In this document: one piece after another, positions 50,712-60,690 of the stretch
Layout: each line of letters opens with the position of its first letter
How positions within the stretch are numbered: position 1 is the first letter of the stretch
Source: Nocardioides jejuensis
Lineage (GTDB): Bacteria; Actinomycetota; Actinomycetes; Propionibacteriales; Nocardioidaceae
Direction: 5' to 3'
Assembly: GCF_004337475.1 (NCBI RefSeq)
Contig: NZ_SJZJ01000015.1
Location: forward strand, 16,523 to 80,522
Length of the DNA stretch: 64,000 bases
Position numbers and translations under genes: made by a program
The notes under the pieces: generated by a model
The model's input: the letters and a program-made list of their open reading frames with translations, nothing else
What the model was told of the DNA's origin: nothing
Database searches by the model: none

Positions 50712-51422
50712 TCAGCGACCGCGCAGGTTGCCGCGCTGGCCCTTCATGCTGGTCGGCATCGGGCCCTTCGGGACCGGCATGATGCCGCGCTGGGCGTCGA
50801 GCGCCTTCAGGCGGTTGAGGACATCGGTCATCTCGGCCGGCTTCACCTGGCGGCCCAGCTTCTGCACGTGCTTGAGCAGCTTGGGCAGCGGGACCTCGCC
50901 CTCGCCGTCGCCGAGGATGACCTCGTGGACGGGGGTCTCGGCGAGCACGCGCTGCGTGTTGCGCTTCTCGGTCGCGAGCAGCTGGCGCAGGCGCGCGCCG
51001 TGGCCCTCGCCGACGAGGACGACGCCCGGCGGGCCGACGACCCGGAAGACCATGTCCTGCTGCTTGGTGAACGCCACCGGCTGCTGGTTGACCTTCCAGC
51101 CACGGCGCAGCATCGAGAGGGCCGCGACGGAGGCGCCACGCTGGCCCTCCATCTGGCCGAACGCCGCACGCTGGGCGCGACGGCCGAAGACGAGCAGGGC
51201 GCCGAGGATGCCGAGGATCAGGCCGGTGATGACCGGGATCAGCCAGATCGGGCCGATTCCCGTCAGGTTGCCGAGCAGGAAGCCGAGCGCGAAGAAGACC
51301 AGGAACGCGGCGGCGATCCAGAGGCCGAGGGTGCGGTCGGTCTGGCGGGCCATCTTGTAGGCCTGGACGAGCTGCTGGCGACGCTTCTGGGGCTGCTGCG
51401 GCGCTGCGGTGGGGGTCGACAT
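50712..51422 (-). CDS. DUF4191 membrane protein
   Basis: The 236-residue protein has two membrane helices, LGLWIAAAFLVFFALGFLLG and LIPVITGLILGILGALLVFG (about 33-80), then a basic cytoplasmic domain ending GPMPTSMKGQRGNLRGR. It is the DUF4191 family, always found next to lipA in actinobacteria and of unknown function. The lipoate genes follow upstream on the same strand (lipA at 51448, 25 bases away). The gene ends at a strong terminator shared with the lipoprotein. Confidence 0.88.
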   Translation of the reverse strand: MSTPTAAPQQPQKRRQQLVQAYKMARQTDRTLGLWIAAAFLVFFALGFLLGNLTGIGPIWLIPVITGLILGILGALLVFGRRAQRAAFGQMEGQRGASVAALSMLRRGWKVNQQPVAFTKQQDMVFRVVGPPGVVLVGEGHGARLRQLLATEKRNTQRVLAETPVHEVILGDGEGEVPLPKLLKHVQKLGRQVKPAEMTDVLNRLKALDAQRGIMPVPKGPMPTSMKGQRGNLRGR

Positions 51423-51447
51423 GTGCTGCCTCTTGCTGGGAAGGGGG

Positions 51448-52395
51448 TCAGACGATGGCGAGCGAGTCGCCCTGAGCCCGGGATTCGATGGCCTGACGGT
51501 ACAGGCGTCCGGCGCGGTACGACGAACGGACGAGCGGCCCTGAGAGGACGCCGGAGAAGCCGATCTCCTCGGCCTCCTGGTTGAGCTCGACGAACTCCTC
51601 GGGCTTCACCCACCGCTCGACCGGGTGGTGGCGCAGGCTCGGGCGCAGGTACTGCGTGATGGTGATCAGCTCGCAGCCCGCGTCGTGGAGGTCCTGGAGC
51701 GCCTCGCTGATCTCCTCGCGGGTCTCGCCCATGCCGAGGATCAGGTTGGACTTGGTGACCAGCCCGAAGGCACGCGCCTGCGTGATCACGTCGAGCGACC
51801 GCTCGTAGCGGAAGGCGGGACGGATCCGCTTGAAGATGCGCGGCACCGTCTCGACGTTGTGCGCGAGCACCTCGGGACGGGACTCGAAGACCTCGCGCAG
51901 CAGGTCGGGCTCGCCGTTGAAGTCGGGGATCAGGTTCTCGACGCCGGTGCCGGGGTTGAGCTCGTGGATGGCGCGCACGGTCTCGGCGTACAGCCAGGCG
52001 GCGCCGTCGGGGAGGTCGTCGCGGGCGACGCCGGTGATGGTGGCGTACTTGAGGCCCATCTTCTGGACCGACTCGGCGACGCGCTGCGGCTCCTCGCGGT
52101 CGAGGGGGAGCGGCTTGCCGGTGTCGATCAGGCAGAAGTCGCAGCGACGGGTGCAGCGGTCGCCGCCGATGAGGAAGGTGGCTTCCTTGTCTTCCCAGCA
52201 CTCGTAGATGTTGGGGCAGCCCGCCTCCTGGCAGACCGTGTGCAGACCCTCGGTCTTCACGAGCTTCTGCAGCGAGGTGTACTCCGGACCCATCTTGGCG
52301 CGGGTCTTGATCCACTCCGGCTTGCGCTCGATCTCCGTCTCCGCGTTGCGGGCTTCGATACGAAGGAGCTTCTTGCCGTCTGGAGCAGTGGTCAC
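51448..52395 (-). CDS. lipA: Lipoyl synthase
   Basis: The 315-residue radical SAM enzyme inserts sulfur into protein-bound octanoate. The radical SAM cluster is CTRRCDFC (Cys81, Cys85, Cys88), and the second cluster ligands are Cys55, Cys60 and Cys66 in [15 protein letters not shown]. The C-terminal arch motif [10 protein letters not shown] with the essential RSSYxA sequence is present. GTG 52395 is used; no better start is upstream. The gene follows lipB with a 63-base gap and precedes DUF4191. Together they supply lipoate to the E2 proteins, one of which is at 62765. Confidence 0.97.
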   Translation of the reverse strand: MTTAPDGKKLLRIEARNAETEIERKPEWIKTRAKMGPEYTSLQKLVKTEGLHTVCQEAGCPNIYECWEDKEATFLIGGDRCTRRCDFCLIDTGKPLPLDREEPQRVAESVQKMGLKYATITGVARDDLPDGAAWLYAETVRAIHELNPGTGVENLIPDFNGEPDLLREVFESRPEVLAHNVETVPRIFKRIRPAFRYERSLDVITQARAFGLVTKSNLILGMGETREEISEALQDLHDAGCELITITQYLRPSLRHHPVERWVKPEEFVELNQEAEEIGFSGVLSGPLVRSSYRAGRLYRQAIESRAQGDSLAIV

Positions 52396-52458
52396 AAGCC
52401 CCGAGTCTACGCGGGGCCTGGGTTACTCCCGAGTCGGCGTCCGTGCTGCGCCCAGCGG

Positions 52459-53175
52459 TCAGACGCCCGGACGCACCAGGGCGATCCGCGGCGGCTCGGG
52501 ACGGGCCTCGTAGTCCGGAGTCGGCTCGTACGGCTCCCACGCGAGGTACGTCGTCAGGTGCTTCTCGACGACCGGGATCACCTCGGCGACGGTCACGTCG
52601 CGGCCGAGCTCGAGCGACAGCGAGGTGACGCCGGCGTCGGAGATGCCGCACGGAGTGAACCGGTCGTACCAGCCCATGTCGACGTCGCAGTTGATGGCGA
52701 AGCCGTGCATCGTCACGCCGCGCGCGACGCGGATGCCGATGGCGGCGAGCTTGCGCTCCGGACGGCCGGTCGTGGGGTCGGCCTGGAGCCAGACGCCGCT
52801 GCGGCCGGGCACGCGGGCGGTGGTGACACCGAGGTCCGCACAGGCCCGGATCAGGGCCTCCTCGACGCGGCGTACGTAGTCGACGACGAGGACGTGGTCG
52901 GGCAGCCGGACGATCGGGTAGCCGACGAGCTGGCCCGGCCCGTGGAAGGTGATCTTGCCGCCGCGGTCGACGTCGATGACCGGTGCGCCACCAGGGTCAG
53001 CCGGCCGCTCGTGCGGGTCCGTGCGCTTGCCCGCGGTGTAGGTCGGCGGGTGCTCGAGCAGCAGCACCGACGGCGGCCCACCGGCGACGACCGACTCGTG
53101 CACGCGACGCTGGAGCTCCCAGGCCTCGAGGTAGTCGACGGCGTTGCTGCCGATGCCGGCGATCGTGAACTCCAC
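52459..53175 (-). CDS. lipB: Octanoyl-ACP:protein octanoyltransferase
   Basis: The 238-residue enzyme moves octanoate from acyl carrier to lipoyl domains. The catalytic Cys176 is in FTPCGISD, Lys142 in RKLAAIGI, and the substrate motif is [12 protein letters not shown] (71-82). It is the start of the lipoate pathway that LipA completes. The GTG start is six bases downstream (on this strand) of the TIGR01777 stop at 53181, so the two are probably one transcript. Family length is normal. Confidence 0.96.
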   Translation of the reverse strand: MEFTIAGIGSNAVDYLEAWELQRRVHESVVAGGPPSVLLLEHPPTYTAGKRTDPHERPADPGGAPVIDVDRGGKITFHGPGQLVGYPIVRLPDHVLVVDYVRRVEEALIRACADLGVTTARVPGRSGVWLQADPTTGRPERKLAAIGIRVARGVTMHGFAINCDVDMGWYDRFTPCGISDAGVTSLSLELGRDVTVAEVIPVVEKHLTTYLAWEPYEPTPDYEARPEPPRIALVRPGV

Positions 53176-53180
53176 GATCG

Positions 53181-54080
53181 TCAGCGTACTGCCGCCGAGA
53201 TGACGTCCCGCACGTCGTGGTCGGTGAAGACGTAACCCGACGACCGCAGCGCCAGCGGCGTCGCGCGGCAGGAGCCGAGGAGGTCGGGGGCCACCCGGCC
53301 CGCGCCGACTGTGATGAGCTTCGTCGGCACGGCCAGCCGCGCGCGGCGTCCGGTGGCATCGGCGAGTGCCTGGGTGAACTCGGTGTTGGTCGGCGTCATG
53401 GGGCAGCAGAGGTTCACCGGGCCGGCGAGCCCGGTGCCGAGGAGGTGCTGCACACCGCCGACCCAGTCACGCAGCGAGACCATCGGGAAGTACTGCGAGC
53501 CGCCACCCAGTCGGGCGCCGAGGCCCAGGCGGAAGAGCGGCAGCATCTGCTTGAGCGGGGCGCTGGCGCCGTCCATCACTGGAGCCGTACGCAGCAGGCA
53601 GACGCGGGCGCCCGCGTGCCGGGCAACCGTGGTCGCCGCCTCCCACTCGCGCACGACCGACGTCATCAGCGAGCCGCCGACCGAGTCGCTCGCCTCGGCG
53701 ACCAGCCGCGTGCCGTGGTCGCCGTAGTAGCCGATGGCGCTGCCGTTGAGGAGGGCCGGGCGACCGGACCCTTCCTGGTGCGAGCGCGCGACGGCGTTCG
53801 CGATGGTGCGGGCCGCGTCGACCCGGCTGGTGCGGAGGTCGGACGCCCACCGTCGCGAGTGAGGGTTGCCGGCGGTGGGGGAGCCGCAGAGGTTGATGAC
53901 GACGTCAGCGGCGTCGACGACCTCCTGCGGGATCTCACCGTCAGCAGGAGACCACCGCACCTCGTCCGCGGCGGCCGGGGCGCGGCGTACGAGTCGGGTC
54001 AGCTGGTGGCCGTCGGCGCGCAGCGCCGCAGTCAGATGGGTGCCGAGAAAGCCGGACGACCCGGCAAGCAGGAGCTGCAC
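53181..54080 (-). CDS. TIGR01777 family NAD-dependent epimerase-like protein
   Basis: The 299-residue protein is an atypical SDR of the TIGR01777 (SulA/YfcH) family: [23 protein letters not shown] at the start binds NAD(P), NLCGSP and [14 protein letters not shown] are conserved landmarks, and the C-terminal [13 protein letters not shown] segment is typical. The substrate is unknown; related proteins have been linked to cell division. Position just before lipB is conserved in actinobacteria. In mycobacteria the E2 gene is directly upstream of this one; here five extra genes separate them. Confidence 0.9.
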   Translation of the reverse strand: MQLLLAGSSGFLGTHLTAALRADGHQLTRLVRRAPAAADEVRWSPADGEIPQEVVDAADVVINLCGSPTAGNPHSRRWASDLRTSRVDAARTIANAVARSHQEGSGRPALLNGSAIGYYGDHGTRLVAEASDSVGGSLMTSVVREWEAATTVARHAGARVCLLRTAPVMDGASAPLKQMLPLFRLGLGARLGGGSQYFPMVSLRDWVGGVQHLLGTGLAGPVNLCCPMTPTNTEFTQALADATGRRARLAVPTKLITVGAGRVAPDLLGSCRATPLALRSSGYVFTDHDVRDVISAAVR

Positions 54081-54153
54081 GCTCCCACTCTGCCGGGTCG
54101 CCGGTGATGCTGCCTAGTGCCCGTTCGGGCGAGGGGTCAGCTACAGGGTCGAT

Positions 54154-55605
54154 TCAGGAGAAATGGATCTCGCTGTCGACCAGCGGGGACTTCTGGATGA
54201 ACTTCTTGTCGAAGTACCAGTTCTGCTTCAGGCGCCACGGGTCGCGGTTACCCGCCTTGGGCATCTTGTGGGCAGCGCGGGCCAGGTAGCCCGAGTCCAG
54301 CTTCATGATGTCCTCGGCCTCGAGGCCACCGTCGACGATCGGGACGACCTTGGTGAAGTTGTTCTCGTCCATGTGGTCGAGGAGGCGGACGATGTACTCG
54401 CAGACGAGGTCGGCCTTCAGCGTCCAGGACGCGTTGGAGTAGCCGATGATGAAGGCGAAGTTCGGGATGTTGTTGAGCATCAACGCCTTGTAGGTGAAGA
54501 GCTTCCCGAGGTCCACCTTCTCGCCGTCGACCTCGACGTCCGAGCCGCCGAACATCTGGACGTCCAGGCCCGTCGCCGTGACGATGATGTCGGCGTCGAG
54601 GTGCTGGCCGTTCTTGAGCTGGATGCCCGTCGCGTCGAACTTCTCGATGTGCTCGGTGACGATGTCGACCTTGTGGCTGTGGATCGCCTTGAACAGGTCG
54701 GCGCCCGGCACGACGCAGAGACGCTGGTCCCACGGGTTGTACGGCGGCACCAGGTGCTTGTCGTAGTCGAAGTCCTTGGGCAGGTGGATCTTCGCCCAGC
54801 GCTTGATGAGCTGCTTGGTCGCCTTCGGCTGGCGACGCGCGAACTCAAAGAAGCCGATCGTGACCGACGCGTAGCGCGCGTGGATCGCCTTCGCCGCGAC
54901 GCCGGCCGGCAGGGTGCGCTTGAGCACGCTCGCGACCGGGTCGATCTTCGGCTGGCTGATGATGTACGTCGGGGTGCGCTGCAGCATCGTGATGTGCCCG
55001 GCGTCGGGAGCCATCGACGGGATCAGCGTGATCGAGGTGGCGCCGGAGCCGATGACCACGACCTTCTTGCCGGTGTAGTCGAGGTCCTCGGGCCAGTGCT
55101 GCGGGTGCACGATCGTGCCCTTGAAGTCCGCGGCACCCGGGAACTCGGGGGTGTAGCCGGCCTCGTAGTTGTAGTAGCCCGTGGTGTTGACCAGGAAGTT
55201 CGCGGTGATCTTCTCGGTCTTGCCCGTCTCGGCGTTGTCGACCGCGACGGTCCAGAGGTTGTCCTCCGAGGACCAGGAGTACGCCGTCGCCTTGCGGCCG
55301 TAGCGGATGTGCTGGTCGACCTTGTACTCGGCGGCGGTGTCCTTGAGGTACTGGAGGATGTCCTTGCCGTCGGCGATGGCGTCCTTGCCCGTCCACGGGC
55401 GGAAGCCGAAGCCGAGGGTGTACATGTCGGAGTCCGACCGCAGACCGGGGTACTTGAAGAGGCTCCAGGTGCCGCCGAGCTCCTGGCGCATCTCGAGGAG
55501 CGCGTAGCTCTTGGCGGGGAAGGCCTTCGACACGTGCACGGCAGCGTCGATGCCGGACAGGCCGGCGCCGACGATCAGGACGTCGAGGTGCGTGGCTTCG
55601 CTCAT
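54154..55605 (-). CDS. Baeyer-Villiger-type flavin monooxygenase
   Basis: The 483-residue protein has two nucleotide-binding folds, IVGAGLSGIDAAVH (GAGLSG at 13-18) for FAD and VVIGSGATSITLIPS for NADPH, and between them FKGTIVHPQHW, which fits the BVMO fingerprint FxGxxxHxxxW exactly. It would insert oxygen next to a ketone to give an ester or lactone; EthA-like enzymes are close relatives. ATG 55605 has AAGGAG eight bases upstream. It follows the SDR gene, whose stop is six bases before the start. Together these would turn an alcohol into a ketone and then an ester. Confidence 0.92.
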   Translation of the reverse strand: MSEATHLDVLIVGAGLSGIDAAVHVSKAFPAKSYALLEMRQELGGTWSLFKYPGLRSDSDMYTLGFGFRPWTGKDAIADGKDILQYLKDTAAEYKVDQHIRYGRKATAYSWSSEDNLWTVAVDNAETGKTEKITANFLVNTTGYYNYEAGYTPEFPGAADFKGTIVHPQHWPEDLDYTGKKVVVIGSGATSITLIPSMAPDAGHITMLQRTPTYIISQPKIDPVASVLKRTLPAGVAAKAIHARYASVTIGFFEFARRQPKATKQLIKRWAKIHLPKDFDYDKHLVPPYNPWDQRLCVVPGADLFKAIHSHKVDIVTEHIEKFDATGIQLKNGQHLDADIIVTATGLDVQMFGGSDVEVDGEKVDLGKLFTYKALMLNNIPNFAFIIGYSNASWTLKADLVCEYIVRLLDHMDENNFTKVVPIVDGGLEAEDIMKLDSGYLARAAHKMPKAGNRDPWRLKQNWYFDKKFIQKSPLVDSEIHFS

Positions 55606-55610
55606 CTGGG

Positions 55611-56516
55611 TCACTCCTTGGTGTCAACGGCAGCGGTGTCGCTGGCGTCGTTCGCGATGTTGCGGGCGCTGGTGGCGCGGCCCAAGGCTGCCACCTCGCG
55701 GTCCATCTGGGGCAGCAGTGTCGGCACGTGTCGCAGGACGGCCACCGCGCCGGCGGCCGAGTTGACCACGTTGCGGTTGAGGCCGACGCCGCGGACCCAC
55801 CCGGGGCAGTAGACGTGGCGCGAGCGCTTCTCGACGCCCTTGACGAACGCGTTGACGCACGCCTCGACGTTCGTGGTCTTGCCGAGCGGGTAGGGCAGCT
55901 TGGTGAGCAGCGTCTGGAACGCCGGCAGGTCGGCCTTCGCGTCGCGGACGAGCGGGGTGTCGATCCACGACATGTGCGCGCAGCCGACGTCGACGCCCTG
56001 GTAGGCGACCTCGAGGCGCAGCGCGTTGGCGAAGTGCTCCGCACCGGCCTTCGACGCGTTGTACGCCGACAGTCCCGGCGCCGCCGCGAACGCGGCGAGC
56101 GAGCTGACCACGAGGAAGTAGCCCTTCGACTCGATCAGCGCGGGCAGCGTGGCGCGGGCGGTGTGGAAGACACCGAGGACGTTGATGTCCATGACCCGCT
56201 TGAACGCCGCCGGGTCGGTGTTGAGCACCGAGCCGTAGCTGGCGATGCCGGCGTTGGCGATCGCGCTGTCTAGGCGGCCGAACTTCGCGACGCCCTCGGC
56301 GACCGCAGCCTCCATCGAGGGAAGGTCGCAGACGTCGGCGACGACGCCGAGCGCCTTGTCGGCACCGATTGCCGCGACGGTCTCGTCGAGCGCTGCGCGA
56401 TCGAGGTCGGTGAGGATCAGGCGGGCACCACGTGCAGCCAGCGCCTTGGCGGTCTCGGCGCCGATGCCTCGTGCGCCGCCGGTGATCAGGATGACCTGGT
56501 CGATGTCCTTGCTCAT
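55611..56516 (-). CDS. Short-chain dehydrogenase/reductase coupled to membrane protein A
   Basis: The 301-residue enzyme has ITGGARGIG (11-19), NAG in SAIANAGIASYG, a catalytic Ser in VVSSLAAFAA and Tyr/Lys in SAYNASKAGAEH. It would oxidise an alcohol to a ketone or the reverse. A C-terminal extension after 220 (LPYPLGKTTNVEACVNAF) is typical of SDRs acting on larger substrates. The ATG overlaps the stop of the large membrane protein (ATGA), tying the two together. The BVMO gene follows. Confidence 0.93.
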   Translation of the reverse strand: MSKDIDQVILITGGARGIGAETAKALAARGARLILTDLDRAALDETVAAIGADKALGVVADVCDLPSMEAAVAEGVAKFGRLDSAIANAGIASYGSVLNTDPAAFKRVMDINVLGVFHTARATLPALIESKGYFLVVSSLAAFAAAPGLSAYNASKAGAEHFANALRLEVAYQGVDVGCAHMSWIDTPLVRDAKADLPAFQTLLTKLPYPLGKTTNVEACVNAFVKGVEKRSRHVYCPGWVRGVGLNRNVVNSAAGAVAVLRHVPTLLPQMDREVAALGRATSARNIANDASDTAAVDTKE

Positions 56517-58468
56517 GCGCTCACCTTGGCAGTCTCGGAGGCCTTGCGTCGACTGGTTCCGGCCGCGGTGTTGTAGCTGTAGCCGAAGCCGAGCAGCACG
56601 ACGATCCAGAGCGACAGCACGACGTAGTTGCCGGCGGCGTACAGGCCCTCGGGGATGGAGTCCTTGCGCTCGCGCTGGAGCAGGTGCGGCTCGTACTGCG
56701 AGGTGACCGCGTCACCGTCGAGGACGCGCACCTCGCGACCGCGGTCGCTGGTGATCGCCGGGTCGTCGGGCATGTACATCGCCCACGACATCATGTCGTT
56801 GGTGCCCTCGTGGATCCGGATCAGCGTCTTCCACTGGCCGTAGAGGGGCAGCGGGTGCTCGGAGCGGTAGGTGCCCGGCTCACCCGTCGCGACCATCCGC
56901 GCGCGGACCAGACCGGGGACGTGCGAGGTCGGGTCGGTCGGGATGTCGGAGACCTTCTCGAAGGCGTCGGTGCCCGGGTATCCCTGCCAGGCGAGGGCGT
57001 AGAACCAGGTCGCGTCCGGGACCGGGTCCTTGCCGTCGATGTGCAGCGTGACGGTGGCGAGGCACTGCACCTCGTACGCCGTGCAGTTCTCCGCGCCGGT
57101 GGAGACGTCGCTCAGGTGGACCGTGGCCGTGTGGACCTCGCCCTTCATCGGCGGCGCGCAGACGGCCATGAGGGCGACGAACGTGGCAAAGCCGGCGAGA
57201 CCGAGCCAGCGGAACGACGCGGTCGGCACGGCCGAGCCATAGGCGGTGACCTCGACGTCGGCGACGTTCTCCAGGCGACGGACCTTCCAGACGCCGAGCA
57301 GGCCACCACCGAGGCCGGCGATCGTGCTGACGGCGATGAGGAACGGCAGCGCGTGCTCGTTGAACGGCTGGGGGAGCGGCATGTGGTCCTTCGACCAGGC
57401 CCACTCGAGGTAGTAGCCCAGCGAGCCGCCGAGCACGCCGGCGACGACCGCGAACGGCAGGCGGCGCGAGGCGTTGCGGTCCACGCCGACGGCCAGCGCG
57501 ACGAGCTCGACCAGCACCGCGAACGGAACGCTGGTGAGGAACTGGATGGTCAGGACGTGCGGGATGACCGCGACGACCGCCACCAGGAAGAGGTGCGCGC
57601 CGACCCACAGGGCGCTGACGAAGAGCGCGCCGCCCTTGCCGAACCACAGGCGCGTGGCGACGCAGGTGAAGCCGAGCACGAAGCTGAAGATCAGGCCCTG
57701 CGTCGACGCGGGGAACTGCGGGACGCCGAGGTCGAACTCCATGAGGAACGCGAACGGGACGATGCAGAGGGCCAGCGCGAGCGCCATCACCCAGCGGCCG
57801 AGGCGGCCGTTCATCAGGGGTGCGCCGATCTGCTTCGCCTCGGCGAGCAGCAGCGGCAGGCTCCACGGCGCCGTGATGGCGCCGCCGATCATCAGCACGT
57901 GGGTCGGGCCCCACTCGGTGACGTCCTGGCCGAAGATCCGGTGCCAGAGGTCGTCGAGCGGGAAGCCGAGGACGCCGATGAAGCCGGCGAGGAAGATGAC
58001 GACCGAGCTGAACGGGACCTTCCAGCCCGGCGCGAGCTTGAGGGTGTGGCGCGGCAGCGGGTCCTTGGCCAGCGCCATGATCAGCATCGCGATGTTCAGC
58101 AGGGCGAGCAGCGCGAGGAAGATCGGGTAATGGCTCGGGTTGGCGAACGCGCCGTCGTCACGCCCCTTCTGCATGTGCAGCGGCACGTCCCAGTAGACGC
58201 CGAAGCCGGCGAGCAGCAGGAACGGCGGGGTGATGACGAACGGGGCCGCGGCCCAGCCGGGAAGGCCGATCTTCGCGCCGAAGGCGTCGAGGGCGCGGCC
58301 GAGCGCGGTGCGCTTTCCCTGGATGCGCTCGCGCACCAGGATCCAGCCGGTGAAGGCGAAGTAGATCGCCGAGATGCCGGACGCGACGACGACGTCGTGC
58401 AGTGTCGCGCCGCCGGCGGTGGGCGCCGAGGGCGCCGCCGCTTGGGCAGCAAGAAGGGTGTGGATCAC
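56513..58468 (-). CDS. Large polytopic membrane protein of unknown family, paralogue A
   Basis: The 651-residue protein has about nine to eleven membrane helices in the first 430 residues, then an exported-looking domain (about 435-610) and a last helix near 615-632 (VVLSLWIVVLLGFGYSY). Residues shared by all three paralogues include WDVP-HMQ-GRD (His98, Asp103), NPSHYPI (His113), DPLPRHT (His141), DD-WHR (His176), FGQDVTEWGPTH (Asp182, His190), FLMEFDLG-PQFPA, EW-WSK and, in the outer domain, a Cys pair and TWFYA. The pattern suggests a metal-binding membrane enzyme, but I do not recognise the family. GTG 58468 has GGAGA upstream. The SDR and BVMO genes are coupled downstream. Confidence 0.75.
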   Translation of the reverse strand: MIHTLLAAQAAAPSAPTAGGATLHDVVVASGISAIYFAFTGWILVRERIQGKRTALGRALDAFGAKIGLPGWAAAPFVITPPFLLLAGFGVYWDVPLHMQKGRDDGAFANPSHYPIFLALLALLNIAMLIMALAKDPLPRHTLKLAPGWKVPFSSVVIFLAGFIGVLGFPLDDLWHRIFGQDVTEWGPTHVLMIGGAITAPWSLPLLLAEAKQIGAPLMNGRLGRWVMALALALCIVPFAFLMEFDLGVPQFPASTQGLIFSFVLGFTCVATRLWFGKGGALFVSALWVGAHLFLVAVVAVIPHVLTIQFLTSVPFAVLVELVALAVGVDRNASRRLPFAVVAGVLGGSLGYYLEWAWSKDHMPLPQPFNEHALPFLIAVSTIAGLGGGLLGVWKVRRLENVADVEVTAYGSAVPTASFRWLGLAGFATFVALMAVCAPPMKGEVHTATVHLSDVSTGAENCTAYEVQCLATVTLHIDGKDPVPDATWFYALAWQGYPGTDAFEKVSDIPTDPTSHVPGLVRARMVATGEPGTYRSEHPLPLYGQWKTLIRIHEGTNDMMSWAMYMPDDPAITSDRGREVRVLDGDAVTSQYEPHLLQRERKDSIPEGLYAAGNYVVLSLWIVVLLGFGYSYNTAAGTSRRKASETAKVSA

Positions 58469-58533
58469 GAGGCTCTCCTGAGTCTGCGGTGAGGCCCAGG
58501 TCACAGGTTTCCATGACACCGGGTCACATACAC

Positions 58534-58556
58534 CGGAATGCCCTCAGGTTAGTGGG
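58534..58556 (-). promoter_or_regulatory. Upstream element shared with paralogue B
   Basis: On the minus strand CCCACTA-N3-TGA-N7-TCCG lies 66 bases before the GTG start of paralogue A. Paralogue B has the same element (60691-60713) 68 bases before its start; 16 of 23 bases agree and CCCACTA is exact. Paralogue C lacks it. It may be an operator or promoter word. Confidence 0.5.
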
Positions 58557-58630
58557 ACACGACGTCCCGGGTCATGCCTCTGCCGTGTGATCTACGCCGC
58601 CGTAGGAAGTGGTTTCTGCCTGCCCGGACG

Positions 58631-58665
58631 CGACGGACCCGGTGCGGGGAGCGCCGGGTCCGTCG
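58631..58665 (-). terminator. Hairpin terminator after paralogue B
   Basis: Arms 58631-58642 and 58654-58665 form a perfect 12-base-pair stem with an 11-base loop, 29 bases past the stop of paralogue B as read on the minus strand. It separates that transcript from the operon of paralogue A. Confidence 0.75.
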
Positions 58666-58694
58666 TGAGAGTTGTCTGTGTCAGGCGGGCGTGA

Positions 58695-60623
58695 TCAGTC
58701 GTCCGTACGGCGACGGGCCGGCGCTCCGGTGGCCGCCCGGTTGTAGCACCAGCCGTAGAACAGGAACATCGCGATCCAGATGCCCAGGACGAGCAGGTAG
58801 CCGATCGTGAATGCCCACACCGGGATGTTGTCCTTCTTCTCGCGCTGGAGGAACTTGCTCTCGAGCTCCGTCTTCACGGTGGCGCCGTTGTCGACCAGGA
58901 CCTGACGGCCGGTGGCCGCCTTGATCGCCGGGTCATTGGGCGCGTAGATCGGGAACGAGACCATCTGGCTCGGTGCGCGGTGGAGTCGGAGCAGGGTCTT
59001 CCAGCTGCCGTAGATCGGCACCGGGTCCTTGGTCGTGTACTGCCCGGGCTTGCCGGTCGGCTCGAGCGCCGTGCGCACGATGCCGGGCACGTGTGCCGTC
59101 GGATCCGTGGGTACGTCGCTCCCGGCGCCGTGCTTCGGGTTGCCCTGCCACGCGAGCGCGTAGAACCACACCGCGTCCTTGGCCATGTCCTTGCCCTGGA
59201 ACGTCACCGTCACGCGCGCGAGGCAGCGCTGCTGGCCGTCGCACTGGGTCCCGCCGGTGGAGACATCGCTGTAGGTGATCGTGCCGGCGTAGGTGTCGCC
59301 CTGGCGCGGGACGCCGAAGGTGCCCATCAGGCCGACGAAGACCACGAGGCCGACCAGCCCGAAGCCGCGATAGCGGAGCTGCTTCGGGTCGCTGGGCGCC
59401 TCGGCGCTGCCCGCGAGCGTGATCCGGCTGCGCATCCACAGACCCATGAAGCCGCCGCCGATGCCGGCCACCGTCGAGACGGTGAGCATGAAGGGCAGCG
59501 TGTCGGCGTTGAACGGCTGCGGCAGGGGCATGAAGACCTTGGACCACAGCCACTCGCCGTACATGCCGAGCGAGCCGACCAGGGCGCCGGAGACAAGGGC
59601 GAACGGGATGGCGCGCTTGTTCTTGTTGGGTCGCATCGCGAGCCCGACCGCCTCGACGATGAGCGCCGACGGGATCAGCAGCAGGAAGCGCGCGAGCAGC
59701 ACATCGGGGAGCACCTCGATGCTCAGCCAGAGTGCGGCGTGGATCAGCAGGTAACCGCTCGCGACGAGAAGCGCACCACCCGGGCCGATCCAGAGCCGGA
59801 CCGAGGTGCAGATCCAGGCGGCCAGGAAGCCGAAGATGATGAACTGCGTGACCGCGGGGAACTGCGGCACGCCGAGGTCGAACTCCATGAGGAACGCGAA
59901 CGGGATGCCGCAGGCAGCGATCGCCAGCCCGGTCACGATGCGGTGGCCGAAGAGCCGCGCGAGCAGTGCCCGCCCGGATCCCGTGCTCACCTGGGCCGCC
60001 TCCGCCAGCAGCAGGGGCACGCCGAGGATGAACGTGACGGCGCCGCCGATCATCATCGTGTGGGTCGGACCCCACTCCGTGACGTCCTGCCCGAAGAACC
60101 GGTGCCACAGGTCGTCAGCCGGGAAGCCCACGAGCGCGATGAAGCCGGCGCCCGTGATGATCACGGCGCCGAGCGGCGTACGCCATCCGGGGGCGAGCTT
60201 GATGGTGTGCCGCGGCAGCGGGTCGCGGGCCAGCGCCATCGACAGGATGCCAGCGTGGCAGAAGCCGAGGATGCCCAGGAAGATCGGGTAGTGGCTCGGG
60301 TTGGCGAGCGGCCCGGAGTCGCGCCCGCGCTGCATGTGGATCGGGACGTCCCACCACACGCCCCAGGCGGCCGACGCGATGGAGATCAGCCCGAGCACGA
60401 TCGGCAGTGCCACCCAGCGCGGCAGGCCCGAGATCTTCGCTGCCCAGTCGGCGAGGCGGCCCACGAAGGTGGGCCGGTTGGTCCGCTCCATCAGCGTGAC
60501 CCAGCCGAAGAAGAGGATCACCACGGAGGCGATGCCCGCGGCGATGAGGATCTCGTGGAATGCGGCGCCGCCCGCAGGTGGAGTGGCGGACGGGGCGGCG
60601 GCGAGGTGGGGGCTGAGGATCAA
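58695..60623 (-). CDS. Large polytopic membrane protein of unknown family, paralogue B
   Basis: The 642-residue protein has the same plan as A and C: about ten membrane helices, an outer domain with a Cys pair (CDGQQRC near 469) and a final helix before a basic tail. All motifs listed for A are kept (HMQRGRDSG, NPSHYPIF, LPRHTIKLAPGW, DDLWHRFFGQDVTEWGPTH). B is closer to C than to A at the N-terminus (both have GGAAFHEILIAAGIA). A TTG start at 60623 follows GGGAG by six bases; this start is supported by the same first residues in C. The family is not recognised. Confidence 0.75.
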   Translation of the reverse strand: MILSPHLAAAPSATPPAGGAAFHEILIAAGIASVVILFFGWVTLMERTNRPTFVGRLADWAAKISGLPRWVALPIVLGLISIASAAWGVWWDVPIHMQRGRDSGPLANPSHYPIFLGILGFCHAGILSMALARDPLPRHTIKLAPGWRTPLGAVIITGAGFIALVGFPADDLWHRFFGQDVTEWGPTHTMMIGGAVTFILGVPLLLAEAAQVSTGSGRALLARLFGHRIVTGLAIAACGIPFAFLMEFDLGVPQFPAVTQFIIFGFLAAWICTSVRLWIGPGGALLVASGYLLIHAALWLSIEVLPDVLLARFLLLIPSALIVEAVGLAMRPNKNKRAIPFALVSGALVGSLGMYGEWLWSKVFMPLPQPFNADTLPFMLTVSTVAGIGGGFMGLWMRSRITLAGSAEAPSDPKQLRYRGFGLVGLVVFVGLMGTFGVPRQGDTYAGTITYSDVSTGGTQCDGQQRCLARVTVTFQGKDMAKDAVWFYALAWQGNPKHGAGSDVPTDPTAHVPGIVRTALEPTGKPGQYTTKDPVPIYGSWKTLLRLHRAPSQMVSFPIYAPNDPAIKAATGRQVLVDNGATVKTELESKFLQREKKDNIPVWAFTIGYLLVLGIWIAMFLFYGWCYNRAATGAPARRRTDD

Positions 60624-60662
60624 GGCTGACTCCCATGAGCGTCAGGATGCCGCCGCGCCACG

Positions 60663-60687
60663 GGTGTCAATGACGCGTCGTTACACC
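60663..60687. promoter_or_regulatory. Inverted repeat around ACGCGT before paralogue B
   Basis: GGTGT and ACACC flank AA-GACGCGTC-TT; the halves are symmetric except for one unpaired base and one T-G pair. It lies 40-64 bases before the TTG start, between the shared element at 60691 and the gene. It could be an operator or a hairpin in the leader. Confidence 0.35.
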
Positions 60688-60690
60688 TAT

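Noticed and set aside
56684..58492. Plus-strand frames of about 550-600 codons opposite the three membrane proteins
   Set aside because: Charged, repetitive antisense translation of hydrophobic coding sequence; no start signals.
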